Below are positions 49,705 to 58,991 of a DNA stretch of 64,000 bases, one piece after another; the stretch's first letter is position 1, and each line of letters opens with the position of its first letter. Where the stretch lies: positions 806,001 to 870,000 of the forward strand of contig NZ_FOJB01000001.1 in the NCBI RefSeq assembly GCF_900109955.1, given 5' to 3'. The stretch comes from Aliiroseovarius sediminilitoris. GTDB lineage: Bacteria; Pseudomonadota; Alphaproteobacteria; Rhodobacterales; Rhodobacteraceae. A model generated the notes under the pieces. The model was not told the origin of the DNA, did no database searches, and saw only the letters and a program-made list of their open reading frames with translations. The translations under genes were made by a program, and so were the position numbers.

Positions 49705-50115
49705 ATGGCTGATACGATGCAATTCGACCTGGTGTCGCCCGAACGAAGCCTTGCTTCGCTTCAGGCGACGGCGGTCCAGCTGCCGGGCGCCGATGGCGAT
49801 ATGACGGCGATGCCGAACCACGCACCGACGATCACGACGTTGCGCCCCGGTATCGTTCGCGTCGAAGCGCCGGAAGGCAATGCCGAGTTTGCCGTGACCG
49901 GGGGCTTTGCCGAAGTCACCGCAACCGGCACCTCGGTTCTGGCCGAACGCGCTGTTCCGGTGGCCGAGATGACACAAGAGCTGTTGGACGGCTTCGTTTC
50001 TGACGCCGCCGCCGCGTCGGAAAATGCGACCACCGAAAACCTGGATGAACTGGCAAAGCGCACGGTAGATATTGCCGCGATGGCCAACGAGTTGGGATTG
50101 ACGGTGAAAGCCTGA
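49705..50115 (+). CDS. atpC: ATP synthase F1 epsilon subunit
   Basis: 136 residues. Beta-sandwich N-domain MADTMQFDLVSPERSLASLQ with DMTAMPNHAPTITTLRPGIV and AEFAVTGGFAEVTATG; a helical C-terminal domain, which can inhibit ATP hydrolysis. AAGGAGG precedes the ATG. It ends the operon and is followed by a strong terminator. Confidence 0.96.
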   Translation: MADTMQFDLVSPERSLASLQATAVQLPGADGDMTAMPNHAPTITTLRPGIVRVEAPEGNAEFAVTGGFAEVTATGTSVLAERAVPVAEMTQELLDGFVSDAAAASENATTENLDELAKRTVDIAAMANELGLTVKA

Positions 50116-50140
50116 TCCCGGCCTTCCCCCGGGAATACGA

Positions 50141-50169
50141 AAGCCCCGCTCGAAAAGGCGGGGCTTTTT
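50141..50169 (+). terminator. Rho-independent terminator of the atp operon
   Basis: AAGCCCCGC (50141-50149), loop TCGAAAAG, GCGGGGCTT (50158-50166), then TTT to 50169. Perfect 9-base stem. Confidence 0.93.
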
Positions 50170-50209
50170 ACATTTGCACGTGCCAGGCAATCGCGGCACA
50201 GATAACCGC

Positions 50210-51424
50210 ATGACTGCCAGCCGCACGACATCCAACCAAGCCGCCATATGGTTCATTCTGGCCACCATTCTGCTGGATGCGGTTGGCATTGGAATTGTGT
50301 TCCCGATCATGCCGGACCTGATGCTGCGTGTCGGGGCCACCGGCACCGCTGACGGAGCGTTCTGGGGCGGGATCCTGATGGCCTCGTATGCGGCGATGCA
50401 GTTCCTGTTTGCCCCCGTGATTGGCGGAATCTCGGACAGTCTGGGGCGCCGCCCGGTTCTGCTTCTGGCCTTGGTGGCGTTGACGATTGACTATGTGGTG
50501 ATGGCCCTTGCGACGACCTTCTGGTGGTTGCTGATCGGGCGGGTTCTGGCAGGGATCGCGGGGGCGACCTATATCACCGCTACGGCCTACTTGGCTGACA
50601 TTTCAAAGCCTGAGGAGCGGGCTGCGAATTTTGGGCTTATTGGCGCCACTTTCGGCATCGGCTTCGTAATGGGGCCTGCCATCGGTGGTTTCGTGGCCAG
50701 CTTGCATCTGACCGCGCCGTTCTGGCTGGCCGCCGCATTTGCCGGGTTGAACGTGCTCTTGGGTCTTTTTGTGCTGCCCGAAAGCCTTGTGCCTGAGAAA
50801 CGCCGCGTCTTCCGGCGGCGCGACCTGAACCCCTTTGGCTCGATCCTTGATGCGTTCAAGCTGCCGGGGTTGGGATTGCCGCTTGTTCTGATCTTCCTGT
50901 TCGAGCTTGCCAATATGGTTTACCCGACCCTGTGGGCTTTCTGGACGCGCGAAATTTTTGGGTGGAGCGCGGCGCCGATCGGTTTAACGCTGGCGGCCTA
51001 TGGTATCGCGGTCGCGGTTTCGCAGGGCGTCGTCATGCGGTTGTTGATCCCGCGTCTGGGCGAGTTTCGCACACTCATATTTTCGGTCATTTGTGCCATC
51101 GCGGCCTTTGCGATCTTCGGCATGACGGCGAGCGTATATGTAATGTTCGCCGCCATCCTGATTGCAGCGCTGGCCGATATGGCACCGCCGACCATGACCG
51201 CGATGATGGCCAATATGGTCGCCGAGGATCGCCAGGGGCTGTTGCAGGGGGTTATTGCCAGTCTCGGCTCCATCGCAGCGGTGATTGGACCAATGATGGT
51301 AACTTGGATATTCCAGATGTTTGCGGATGCTAAAGGTACGATTTACCTGCCCGGCGCACCCTTCCTGTTTTCCGGGGGCCTGGTCTTGATATTGTTTCCG
51401 TTTTTCCTGCGCCTTCGACGTTAG
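50210..51424 (+). CDS. MFS exporter, TetA-like (TCR/Tet family)
   Basis: 404 residues, twelve predicted membrane helices. Motif GGISDSLGRRPVLLLALVAL is the MFS loop 2-3 signature, and the N-terminus LDAVGIGIVFPIMPDLM resembles TetA-type proteins. Start at 50210 (MTASRTTSNQ) is preferred because the upstream frame is polar. Substrate cannot be predicted; resistance should not be assumed. Confidence 0.88.
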   Translation: MTASRTTSNQAAIWFILATILLDAVGIGIVFPIMPDLMLRVGATGTADGAFWGGILMASYAAMQFLFAPVIGGISDSLGRRPVLLLALVALTIDYVVMALATTFWWLLIGRVLAGIAGATYITATAYLADISKPEERAANFGLIGATFGIGFVMGPAIGGFVASLHLTAPFWLAAAFAGLNVLLGLFVLPESLVPEKRRVFRRRDLNPFGSILDAFKLPGLGLPLVLIFLFELANMVYPTLWAFWTREIFGWSAAPIGLTLAAYGIAVAVSQGVVMRLLIPRLGEFRTLIFSVICAIAAFAIFGMTASVYVMFAAILIAALADMAPPTMTAMMANMVAEDRQGLLQGVIASLGSIAAVIGPMMVTWIFQMFADAKGTIYLPGAPFLFSGGLVLILFPFFLRLRR

Positions 51425-51492
51425 GCATGGCTTGCCAGTTGGGCGCGTTTGGGGTCTGCTGGCACGAAGAATATTTAACGGGGCCGTCGTCG

Positions 51493-51840
51493 ATGCGCAG
51501 GATCAACACCCATATGGTCGGGGTGGACCAAGGCAGTATGATACTGTTTTCGGATTTCGAGCATGATGGCGAGATGTGGACCGGCAGCGGCGCACGAAAG
51601 CTTGTGACACCGGTCGGATTTTCGGAACACTTCCTAAGTCCACCATCGGTGCATGTCAGCGTGTCGATGTGGGATCTGGACAAACGCACCAACGCGCGGG
51701 CGGATATTGCAGCCGATGCGATTACGGAAACCGGCTTTCAGATCATTTTTCGCACATGGGGTGATACACGCGTCGCCCGGATGCGGGTGAATTGGACCGC
51801 CATCGGTGAGGTTCGCGGGGATGACGATTGGGACGTTTGA
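51493..51840 (+). CDS. H-type lectin domain protein
   Basis: 115 residues from ATG at 51493. Layout of the H-lectin fold: HMVGVDQGSMILFSDFEHDG, PVGFSEHFLSPPSVHVSVSM, ITETGFQIIFRTWGDTRVAR and RVNWTAIGEV, with the FxxPPxVHVS and W-TAIG features. In animals the fold binds GalNAc; in bacteria its ligand is unknown. No signal peptide. It follows the MFS gene with 68 bases between, same strand. Confidence 0.85.
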   Translation: MRRINTHMVGVDQGSMILFSDFEHDGEMWTGSGARKLVTPVGFSEHFLSPPSVHVSVSMWDLDKRTNARADIAADAITETGFQIIFRTWGDTRVARMRVNWTAIGEVRGDDDWDV

Positions 51841-51892
51841 CGGACCGTCAGCCACCAAGACCAAAGCCACCGAGGCCCTTTGTCGCGTGCAG

Positions 51893-52906
51893 CTATGAAT
51901 ACAGGTTCTCGTAAAGCGGTTCCAACGTGTCGTGGTCGAACAGCGATGACACAGATGTGCCACCCCAGATGTTCAAGGTCGCTTGCGCAAACATCGGTGC
52001 AGTTGGCACGATGCGAATGTTGGGTGTGTTTTTCACCGCATCGGTCGGCTGGATCGAATCCGTGATCACCAGCGACTTCATCACAGATTTAGATACCCGT
52101 TCGACCGCAGGGCCTGACATGACGCCGTGGGTGATATAGGCGTGCACCTCTTGTGCGCCGTTCTCGATCAGCACTTCGGCCGCTTTGCACAGCGTGCCGG
52201 CGGTGTCACAGATATCGTCGATGATGATGCAGCGTTTGCCTTCGACATTGCCGATCACTGTCATCTCGGCAATCTCACCGGCTTTTTCACGGCGCTTATC
52301 GACAATGGCCAGCGGTGCGTTGATCCGCTTGGCAAGCTCGCGGGCGCGTGCCACGCCGCCCACGTCCGGCGAGATCACCATGACTTCGTCCATGCAATCC
52401 TTGAAGTGATGTTTGACGTCCAAAGCGAAGATCGGGCTGGCGTAAAGGTTATCCACCGGGATGTCGAAGAAACCTTGAATCTGTGCTGCGTGCAGGTCCA
52501 TGGTCAATACCCGTTCGATCCCCGAACCGGCGATCATGTTGGCGACCAGTTTGGCAGAAATCGGTGTGCGAGCTTTGGTGCGACGGTCCTGACGGGCATA
52601 GCCGAAATAAGGAATCACGGCGGTGACGCGCGACGCAGAAGATCGTCGCAACGTGTCCGAAATGATCAAAAGCTCCATCAGGTTGTCGTTGGCCGGATTC
52701 GAGGTCGACTGGATGATGAACATATCCTCGCCGCGCACGTTCTCAAAAACTTCGACAAAAATCTCGCCATCGTTGAATCGTTCTACGCGGGCATCGACCA
52801 AACCGACAGAGGATCCGCGATGCATCGACATGCGCTTGGCAACGGCTTCGGCAAGTGGCCGATTGGAGTTGCCCGAGATAAGTTTCGGTTCGGTGATGGA
52901 TGGCAT
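51893..52906 (-). CDS. prs: Ribose-phosphate pyrophosphokinase
   Basis: 337 residues. Makes PRPP from ribose 5-phosphate and ATP. RRTDD-like [55 protein letters not shown] and the PRPP loop [20 protein letters not shown] are family signatures. The final part contains [20 protein letters not shown]. Confidence 0.97.
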   Translation of the reverse strand: MPSITEPKLISGNSNRPLAEAVAKRMSMHRGSSVGLVDARVERFNDGEIFVEVFENVRGEDMFIIQSTSNPANDNLMELLIISDTLRRSSASRVTAVIPYFGYARQDRRTKARTPISAKLVANMIAGSGIERVLTMDLHAAQIQGFFDIPVDNLYASPIFALDVKHHFKDCMDEVMVISPDVGGVARARELAKRINAPLAIVDKRREKAGEIAEMTVIGNVEGKRCIIIDDICDTAGTLCKAAEVLIENGAQEVHAYITHGVMSGPAVERVSKSVMKSLVITDSIQPTDAVKNTPNIRIVPTAPMFAQATLNIWGGTSVSSLFDHDTLEPLYENLYS

Positions 52907-52948
52907 GGCAGCTGTTCCCGGCGTGGTCTGTGTGGCAGAATCGTGACG

Positions 52949-52976
52949 TTGACACCCCTTAACATCGGGATAGATT
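52949..52976 (+). promoter_or_regulatory. Sigma-70 promoter for the isomerase-hydrolase pair
   Basis: TTGACA (52949-52954), 16-base spacer, TAGATT (52971-52976), 37 bases upstream of the start at 53013. Near consensus. Confidence 0.7.
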
Positions 52977-53012
52977 CCTTGGAACAGTAATGGGGCAACA
53001 AGGGCAGGAAAA

Positions 53013-53615
53013 ATGACGCAGATCGACTATTATTTCACAGTGTTGTCGCCATGGGCCTATTTGGCCGGATCGCGGCTGGAAGATATTGCGTCGCGTCATG
53101 GGGCGCAAATCACCTATAAGCCGATTGATATCGGGCAGTTGTTCGGCCGCACCGGGGGCACCCCGCCAAAAGACCGCCACCCGTCACGGATGGAATACCG
53201 GATGCAAGAGCTGAAGCGCTGGTCCAAGGCGCTGGACATGTCGATGAACCACAGCCCGGCACACTGGCCCACAAATGGTGCGCCTGCGTCCTATGCGATC
53301 ATCGCAGCGCAGTCAGCGGGTGGAGGGAACATAGGCGCACTGGTTCATGGGATCATGCGGGCCTGCTGGGCGGAAGAAAAGGATGTGGCGCAGGATGATG
53401 TGATCAAGGCCTGTCTTGCCGATGCCGGGTTTGACCCAAGCCTTGCCGATAGCGGCCTTCTGGCAGGGGCAGAAGCCTATGGCCGCAACCTTGAAGACGC
53501 GGTGAGCGCGGGCGTGTTCGGCTCGCCCTTCTATGTTTGTGATGATGACGAGAGGTTCTGGGGCCAAGACAGACTGGATGCGCTGGACACGCATCTTGGT
53601 GCCAAACACGGATGA
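53013..53615 (+). CDS. DsbA-family 2-hydroxychromene-2-carboxylate isomerase-like protein
   Basis: 200 residues. The NahD-like family (glutathione-dependent isomerases and kappa GST-like proteins) has a thioredoxin fold with Ser instead of the CxxC. N-terminus [20 protein letters not shown] carries the SPW/SPY motif and the C-terminus has [20 protein letters not shown]. It has its own strong promoter and overlaps the hydrolase gene by four bases. An aromatic-ring degradation role is possible; substrate unknown. Confidence 0.85.
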   Translation: MTQIDYYFTVLSPWAYLAGSRLEDIASRHGAQITYKPIDIGQLFGRTGGTPPKDRHPSRMEYRMQELKRWSKALDMSMNHSPAHWPTNGAPASYAIIAAQSAGGGNIGALVHGIMRACWAEEKDVAQDDVIKACLADAGFDPSLADSGLLAGAEAYGRNLEDAVSAGVFGSPFYVCDDDERFWGQDRLDALDTHLGAKHG

Positions 53616-54442
53616 CCCTTCAGACACTTGCAGGTCACAAGACCTATTGGCACCGATCTGGCAATGGGTCGCGAGCCGCATTGATGGTGCATTGCTCGCT
53701 GGCGCATTCCGGTGCGTGGCGTGGACTTGAAAGACGCCTTTCCAACGAGCTGACCATGGTGGCGCTTGATCTGCCCGGCCATGGGCGCAGCGCAGACTGG
53801 GACGGGACAGGGGATTATCAGGACAGGGCGGTCCAGATCGCAGAGGCTCTGCTTGATCAGGAAGTTCCGGGTACCGTTGATCTGATCGGACATAGTTTTG
53901 GCGGCACGATTGCCCTGCGATTGGCGCAGTGTCACCCGGACCGGGTGCGCAGCCTGGCCCTTTTTGAACCGGTTCTGTTTGCCGCTGCCAAGGATCATCC
54001 CGCCTTCGCCGAGAACCTAGCTTATATGGACGGACCGTTCATGGCGGCCTTGCAAGCTGGCGATCGGCTAGAGGCCGCGCGCCTGTTTAACATCATGTGG
54101 GGCCGAGATGCCGCATGGCGGGCTTTGCCACTGTCGCTGCGCGAGGATATGGCGCAACGCATTCACCTGATCCCGGCTGGAAACCCCGTGACCTACCAAG
54201 ACGTCCACGATCAGGCTGCCCCCGGCGCGTTGGAAAATCTCGCGATACCGGTCCTGCTGATGGAGGGCGCGCGTTCGCCTGCCCTGGTGGCGGCGGTGCA
54301 TGATGTGCTGGCGGCACGCCTGCCCAATGTGAAGCGGCACATATTCGAAGGTGCAGGGCACATGGGTCCGATCACCCATCCCGAAGACGTGGGCGATGTT
54401 ATATCAGGGTTTCTGTCGCAGTCAGCGCCGATCACGCTTTAG
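53612..54442 (+). CDS. Alpha/beta-fold hydrolase
   Basis: 276 residues. Nucleophile elbow DLIGHSFGGTIALRLAQ with Ser, an oxyanion region LVMEHG-free but with MVALDLPGHGRSADWDG, and catalytic His near EGAGHMGPITHPEDV. Likely esterase or hydrolase coupled to the preceding isomerase. Its stop TAG (54440-54442) overlaps the stop of the convergent threonine aldolase gene. Confidence 0.87.
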   Translation: MTLQTLAGHKTYWHRSGNGSRAALMVHCSLAHSGAWRGLERRLSNELTMVALDLPGHGRSADWDGTGDYQDRAVQIAEALLDQEVPGTVDLIGHSFGGTIALRLAQCHPDRVRSLALFEPVLFAAAKDHPAFAENLAYMDGPFMAALQAGDRLEAARLFNIMWGRDAAWRALPLSLREDMAQRIHLIPAGNPVTYQDVHDQAAPGALENLAIPVLLMEGARSPALVAAVHDVLAARLPNVKRHIFEGAGHMGPITHPEDVGDVISGFLSQSAPITL

Positions 54443-55488
54443 CCGCGCACAAGCTCCAAGAACCTGTCGATATTGTCGTCACGTGTTGACCAGTCGGCAA
54501 CCATGCGCGCGGTCAGCACTTTGTCCGGGTCCGTGCCATCCAGCACCCCTTCCCAGATGTAGTAGGTCGCACCCGAGTCATGCAGGCGCTGGTGGCCGGC
54601 ACGGGACCAGCCAGCGAAGCTCATGTTGGCGTCAGGTTCATGCAGAAAGGTCACGCCCTCGATCTGCTTCAACCCGCGCACCAGCCGTGCATTGGCCGCG
54701 TTGGCCCGCCGGGCGAGGTCCAGCCAAAGGTCATCGGTCAGATAGGCGAGCATCTGGGCGGACAGGTAACGGTGCTTTGAAAACAGATGCGCACCGCGTT
54801 TGCGTCGCAACTCAAACTCCCACGCGTGTTTCGGATCAAAGAAGATCACCGCTTCGACTCCCATGCAGCCGTTTTTGGTGCCGCCAAAACTGACCGCGTC
54901 AATCCCGGCTTTCCACGTCATTTCCGCCGGCGTGCAGCCAAGTGCGACCAGCGCGTTTGCAAACCGCGCGCCGTCCAGATGGGTGGGCAGGTTGAAAGAT
55001 TTCGCGACTTTGCACAATTCGGTCAACTCGGCGACGGAATAAATCGTGCCGCGTTCGGTTACGTTTGTGATCGAGACAGGGCCGCGTTGCGGGCCATGCA
55101 CGCCTCGGCCTTCTTCAGCTTCGATGGCGCGGTGCAAGGCGGGCGGGGTCATCTTGGCGTGCTCAGACGGAACCAGTGTCAGCTTTGCGCCACCCGTGTA
55201 AAATTCAGGCGCGTTGCACTCATCTTCCTGGATGTGCGCCTCGGTCGCGCAAAAGATGGTGTCCCAAGGTTGGGACAGGGTGGCCAGGCTGATCGAATTT
55301 GCCGCCGTTCCGGTGGCCACCAGATAAACCGCAGCCTCAGGGGCTTCGAATATCTCTCGAATGCGGACGCGAACCTCGTCCATCAGCGCATCGGCGCCAT
55401 AGGGCATGGCATAGCCTTCATTTGCGTGGACCAGTGCAGCCATCACCAATGGATGGGCCGGACCGGAATTGTCAGAGGCGAAAAACAT
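54439..55488 (-). CDS. Low-specificity L-threonine aldolase family protein (PLP)
   Basis: 349 residues from the ATG at 55488. Cleaves L-threonine or allo-threonine to glycine and acetaldehyde. Motifs MFFASDNSGPAHPLVMAALV, VYLVATGTAANSISLATLSQ, HLDGARFANALVALG and the PLP-Lys region VSFGGTKNGCMGVEAVIFFD. The longer frame (to 55620) overlaps the YcgN gene and is rejected. ATG overlaps the YcgN stop by one base (TGATG). Confidence 0.9.
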   Translation of the reverse strand: MFFASDNSGPAHPLVMAALVHANEGYAMPYGADALMDEVRVRIREIFEAPEAAVYLVATGTAANSISLATLSQPWDTIFCATEAHIQEDECNAPEFYTGGAKLTLVPSEHAKMTPPALHRAIEAEEGRGVHGPQRGPVSITNVTERGTIYSVAELTELCKVAKSFNLPTHLDGARFANALVALGCTPAEMTWKAGIDAVSFGGTKNGCMGVEAVIFFDPKHAWEFELRRKRGAHLFSKHRYLSAQMLAYLTDDLWLDLARRANAANARLVRGLKQIEGVTFLHEPDANMSFAGWSRAGHQRLHDSGATYYIWEGVLDGTDPDKVLTARMVADWSTRDDNIDRFLELVRG

Positions 55489-55940
55489 CAATGTGGCTCC
55501 TCGATCAGGTGGTCTTCCCATTCGTCTTCGGGCACTTCGAACTCCGGCACGGTCCAGCCCTGCACACTGCACCCGGCCTTGTGCACGCTGTCGGGGTCGT
55601 TCGAGATCAGCGGGTGCCAATCATGAAGCGGCTTCCCTTCGTGGCGCAGGCGATAGGCGCAGGAAGCGGGCATGAAATACGCGGTTTCGCCAATATTCTC
55701 GGGTGTCAGGACGATGCATTCCGGCACGAATTGCAGGCGAATGTCATATTGTGAACAGCGGCAGGTGTCGCCATCCAGCAATCGGCAGGCCACGCGTGTG
55801 AACACAATTTCGCCGGTGTCTTCGTCTTCCAGCTTGTTCAGGCAGCATTTGCCGCATCCATCGCACAGCGCTTCCCATTCTGGCCCGGTCAGGCTGTCCA
55901 GTGGTCGTTCCCAGAACTTCTTTCGCAATCCCTTGGTCAT
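55488..55940 (-). CDS. YcgN-like (UPF0260) cysteine-cluster protein
   Basis: 150 residues, many Cys: ALCDGCGKCCLNKLEDEDTG, CRLLDGDTCRCSQYDIR, CIVLTPENIGETAYFMPASC. The pattern suggests zinc or iron-sulfur binding. Function unknown. Overlaps the upstream Dabb gene by four bases. Confidence 0.92.
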   Translation of the reverse strand: MTKGLRKKFWERPLDSLTGPEWEALCDGCGKCCLNKLEDEDTGEIVFTRVACRLLDGDTCRCSQYDIRLQFVPECIVLTPENIGETAYFMPASCAYRLRHEGKPLHDWHPLISNDPDSVHKAGCSVQGWTVPEFEVPEDEWEDHLIEEPH

Positions 55941-56230
55941 GCGCTTGCCTCGAAATCCGCTGCGACCCGCAACTCGCGCAAAGGGCGCACGCGCGCGATG
56001 GATTGCTGATACAACGGATGCGCCTTATAGGCAGCAAGCTGGTCTTCGTCCGCAAATTCGCCATAAACAACTACGTCAGGCGATGGGCCGGGGATCGGGT
56101 CCGTCGCGAGATTCACGGCAACCTCAAGGCGCAGGCTGTGCGGGATGTCTTTCAAAAGCTCCAGCCCGGCGCGAATGGTTTCGCGGTCTTCGGGGCGTTT
56201 GGCGGTGAAAAAGACGATGTGGCGGATCAT
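55937..56230 (-). CDS. Dabb-domain (stress-responsive alpha/beta barrel) protein
   Basis: 97 residues, the size of a single Dabb domain. Motifs MIRHIVFFTAKRPEDRETIR, SLRLEVAVNLATD and DVVVYGEFADEDQLAAYKAH. The family forms dimeric ferredoxin-like barrels; role unknown. It is in the ribF operon, 9 bases after the ribF stop. Confidence 0.85.
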   Translation of the reverse strand: MIRHIVFFTAKRPEDRETIRAGLELLKDIPHSLRLEVAVNLATDPIPGPSPDVVVYGEFADEDQLAAYKAHPLYQQSIARVRPLRELRVAADFEASA

Positions 56231-56239
56231 GTTGTGGCC

Positions 56240-57178
56240 TCATACCTTCGCCAGAATGTCGCGCGCACGGGCGCAATCTGCATCCATCTGAGAGATCAGG
56301 GCATCCAGCCCATCAAACACCTGTTCGGGACGCAGATAGTCGATCAGGGCGACCGAAACCTGCTCGCCATAGATGTCGCCCTTGAAGTCGAAGAGGAAGC
56401 TTTCAAGGTTGGGGCGGTTTTCGCCGAACATCGGGCGGGTGCCCATCGACGCAGCGCCGCCATAGCTTCCCTTATGCGGTCCGGTCAGAATATCGACCTC
56501 GACGACATAGACGCCGAATTTCGGCGGGTGCAGCCCGGCGATGGACATATTCGCGGTGGGATAGCCCAAATCACGCCCGCGTTGGTCGCCGCGAATTACC
56601 TCGCCTTCGATCCGGTGCCAGTGGCCCAGCATGCGCGCGGCGTCGCGTGGCCGGCCGTCGGTCAGCGCGTCGCGGATGGCGGTGGAACTCACTTCGCCAA
56701 CTTCATCCGACATCAAGGGGGCGACGGTCACGCCAAATCCAAGCTGATCACCCAAGGCGACCATGTCGCTTGACTTGCCCGCGCGACCTTTGCCGAAATG
56801 GAAGTCCTCGCCTATGACCACGTGGCTCAGGGCCAGCCCATCGACGATCACGCGTTGGGCAAACTCTTCGGGGGCAAGGGCGGACAATGTATCGTTGAAA
56901 CTAAGTTCATAGAGCCGCTCCACCTTCAGCTTTTCCAACCTGTGGGCGCGGGCATCCGCACTCATCAACCGGAAGGGGGGGCTTTTCGGCGCGAAATACT
57001 GGCGCGGATGTGGTTCGAATGTCATGACGCCCAGCGGGGTCTTGCTGGCCTTTGCCTGCGCACGCGCAATGTCGATCACGTATTGATGGCCAAGATGTAC
57101 GCCGTCAAAATTTCCGATCGCGGCGGACGCCCCGCGATCTGTTTCTTCGACAAACTGGTAATCTCGAATGATCCGCAT
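56240..57178 (-). CDS. ribF: Bifunctional riboflavin kinase/FAD synthetase
   Basis: 312 residues. Converts riboflavin to FMN and FAD. FAD synthetase N-domain with AAIGNFDGVHLGHQYVIDIA and SSTAIRDALTDGRPRDAARM; riboflavin kinase C-domain with GYPTANMSI and FGVYVVEVDI. Standard length. No FMN riboswitch was seen. Confidence 0.96.
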   Translation of the reverse strand: MRIIRDYQFVEETDRGASAAIGNFDGVHLGHQYVIDIARAQAKASKTPLGVMTFEPHPRQYFAPKSPPFRLMSADARAHRLEKLKVERLYELSFNDTLSALAPEEFAQRVIVDGLALSHVVIGEDFHFGKGRAGKSSDMVALGDQLGFGVTVAPLMSDEVGEVSSTAIRDALTDGRPRDAARMLGHWHRIEGEVIRGDQRGRDLGYPTANMSIAGLHPPKFGVYVVEVDILTGPHKGSYGGAASMGTRPMFGENRPNLESFLFDFKGDIYGEQVSVALIDYLRPEQVFDGLDALISQMDADCARARDILAKV

Positions 57179-57256
57179 GTGGTGGCATTATCGCCCCGCG
57201 CGAACAGGTGCAAGCCCAGCGGCGCAGCGCGATCGGTTTTCCGGTTTGCGGAGGGG

Positions 57257-57700
57257 TCAGTCGAACTTGGCCGACGGCGCCAGAACCTTGGCTTCACCTT
57301 TCAGAACCGGTTTTCCATCGACAAGGCATTCGGTCTTCAGCGTCACGCGCCGCTTGGCGTGGTCAATGTCCAGCACCGTGACTTCTGCGCGCACGGTGTC
57401 GCCGGGGCGCACAGGGGCGAGAAAAGTCAGGCTTTGACCCATATAGATGGTGCCGTGGCCCGGAAGCTGTTCGCCGATCACTGCAGAAATCAGGCCGGCG
57501 GTCAGCATGCCATGAGCAATCCGCCCTTCAAAGATCGTGTCATTGGCATAGTCGTCGTCCAGATGCACCGGGTTCCGATCGGTCGAGATTTCGGCGAACA
57601 TCTCGATATCCCGGTCGGTGACTTCCTTGGTGACATGTCGCGACATGCCGATTTCCAGCTCTTCAATGCAGATCGTGCCGCGCGGGAAATTGTCCAACAT
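57257..57700 (-). CDS. MaoC-family dehydratase (hot-dog fold)
   Basis: 147 residues from the ATG at 57700, preceded by GGAGGATCCTG; an upstream extension to 57850 is rejected. Catalytic MaoC motif ISTDRNPVHLDDDYANDTIF with Asp and His, then EGRIAHGMLTAGLISAVI. Acts on an acyl-CoA enoyl-hydratase type substrate; the exact CoA ester is unknown. Confidence 0.88.
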   Translation of the reverse strand: MLDNFPRGTICIEELEIGMSRHVTKEVTDRDIEMFAEISTDRNPVHLDDDYANDTIFEGRIAHGMLTAGLISAVIGEQLPGHGTIYMGQSLTFLAPVRPGDTVRAEVTVLDIDHAKRRVTLKTECLVDGKPVLKGEAKVLAPSAKFD

Positions 57701-57896
57701 CAGGATCCTCCGGGTCATAAAAAGACGATTAATCGTCTGGATTGGCAATAATATTACTTTGCAGCTGCAGAAAATCAAGCGGAAATGTAATCCGGGATGA
57801 TCGCATCTGTCGGGCTGGATAAATCCAACGCAAAAGAGATCAAGCCCCACCTATGTCGTGAAAGTCCTTTTTCATAAGGTCTTGTTGGGTTGGATC

Positions 57897-58769
57897 CTAA
57901 CGCAGAAACCCGATCGCATAGGTCGGCGTGACCATTTCCGCCGCGACAAACCGCCCAAGCGCATCCGCGTCCGGTTGCCGGTCTGTCTGTGTTTCGTCGC
58001 GTGCCAATCCGCCTGTGATGAACAGAGAATCAATATCTTCGCCCTGCGCGCCCTTGATATCGGTCAAGATGCCATCACCGATGGCAAGGATGCGGGAGTT
58101 ATCCACTGAACGACCTTCAGCGATCATGCGGCGGCGCGCCAGATCATAGATCGGTGGGTGGGGCTTTCCGAAATAAAGGCTTTCGCCCCCCATCTCGGTG
58201 TAAAGCTGGGCGATGGCACCGGCGCACCATTCGCGGGTCTCGCCTCGATCCACCACGATATCGGGGTTGGCACAGAGCAGTTTCAGCCCGTTCTGCTTGG
58301 CCAGCAGAAGTTGCGGGCGCAGTGTGTCAGGGTGGGCAAGCGGGTCAAACGGGCCGCAGCAGACAATTCCCTCGGCGTCTTTCAATTCGACCTCTTCAAT
58401 GTCGACCGGGTCGTCGATGATGGCCATCGGGTCAAAAAAGGACCGGTCGTGCGCCTCGCCCATGAACCAGACCTTATTGCCCACCGCGCCCGTGAACATC
58501 GCGGCACGTGCGCTGTCACCCGACGTGGCGATGGTGTCCCAGCAGTCGCGCGGCACGCCGATCTGGTCCAACTGCCCCTCGACCGATGTCCGGTGCCGCG
58601 GTGCGTTGGTGACAAGAACGACAAATCCGCCGTTCGCGCGAACTTCGCGCAATGCCGCGACCGCGTCGTCAAAGGGATGCACCCCGTCGTGCACGCAGCC
58701 CCAGAGGTCCACGAAGAAGGCGTCGTAGTTGGCGGAAATCTCGCTGAGGTTTTCGATGATGCGGGTCAT
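57897..58769 (-). CDS. HAD-type phosphatase, TIGR01459 family
   Basis: 290 residues from the ATG at 58769 (GGAGACCCACC precedes). HAD motif I DAFFVDLWGCVHDGVHPFDD has an Asp nucleophile pair spaced DLWGCVHDG; later motifs are VVLVTNAPRHRTSVEG, YFGKPHPPIYDLARR and AIGDGILTDIKGAQGEDIDS. The substrate is unknown. Confidence 0.9.
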   Translation of the reverse strand: MTRIIENLSEISANYDAFFVDLWGCVHDGVHPFDDAVAALREVRANGGFVVLVTNAPRHRTSVEGQLDQIGVPRDCWDTIATSGDSARAAMFTGAVGNKVWFMGEAHDRSFFDPMAIIDDPVDIEEVELKDAEGIVCCGPFDPLAHPDTLRPQLLLAKQNGLKLLCANPDIVVDRGETREWCAGAIAQLYTEMGGESLYFGKPHPPIYDLARRRMIAEGRSVDNSRILAIGDGILTDIKGAQGEDIDSLFITGGLARDETQTDRQPDADALGRFVAAEMVTPTYAIGFLR

Positions 58770-58991
58770 GGTGGGTCTCCTGCTTGAAAGGAAGATATGG
58801 CAGAGGGGAAAGGAGGTGGCTAGGGGGAGTATTGAATTCGAGGCTGGAGACCTCAACACGAGAACCAGCCAGCTTAAAAATTGCAGCCAAGCAAGCGGTG
58901 GGGGAAGATTAACCTTTTGGGGTGCGCGTTCGGCTCACAGGTTCATTTGTGGTAGAATGCCGCCACCTTATTACAAGATGGGAGACGAGCA

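Noticed and set aside
58930-58958. Full promoter for the 171-residue orphan gene
   Set aside because: TAGAAT looks like a -10 but no credible -35 lies 16-18 bases upstream.
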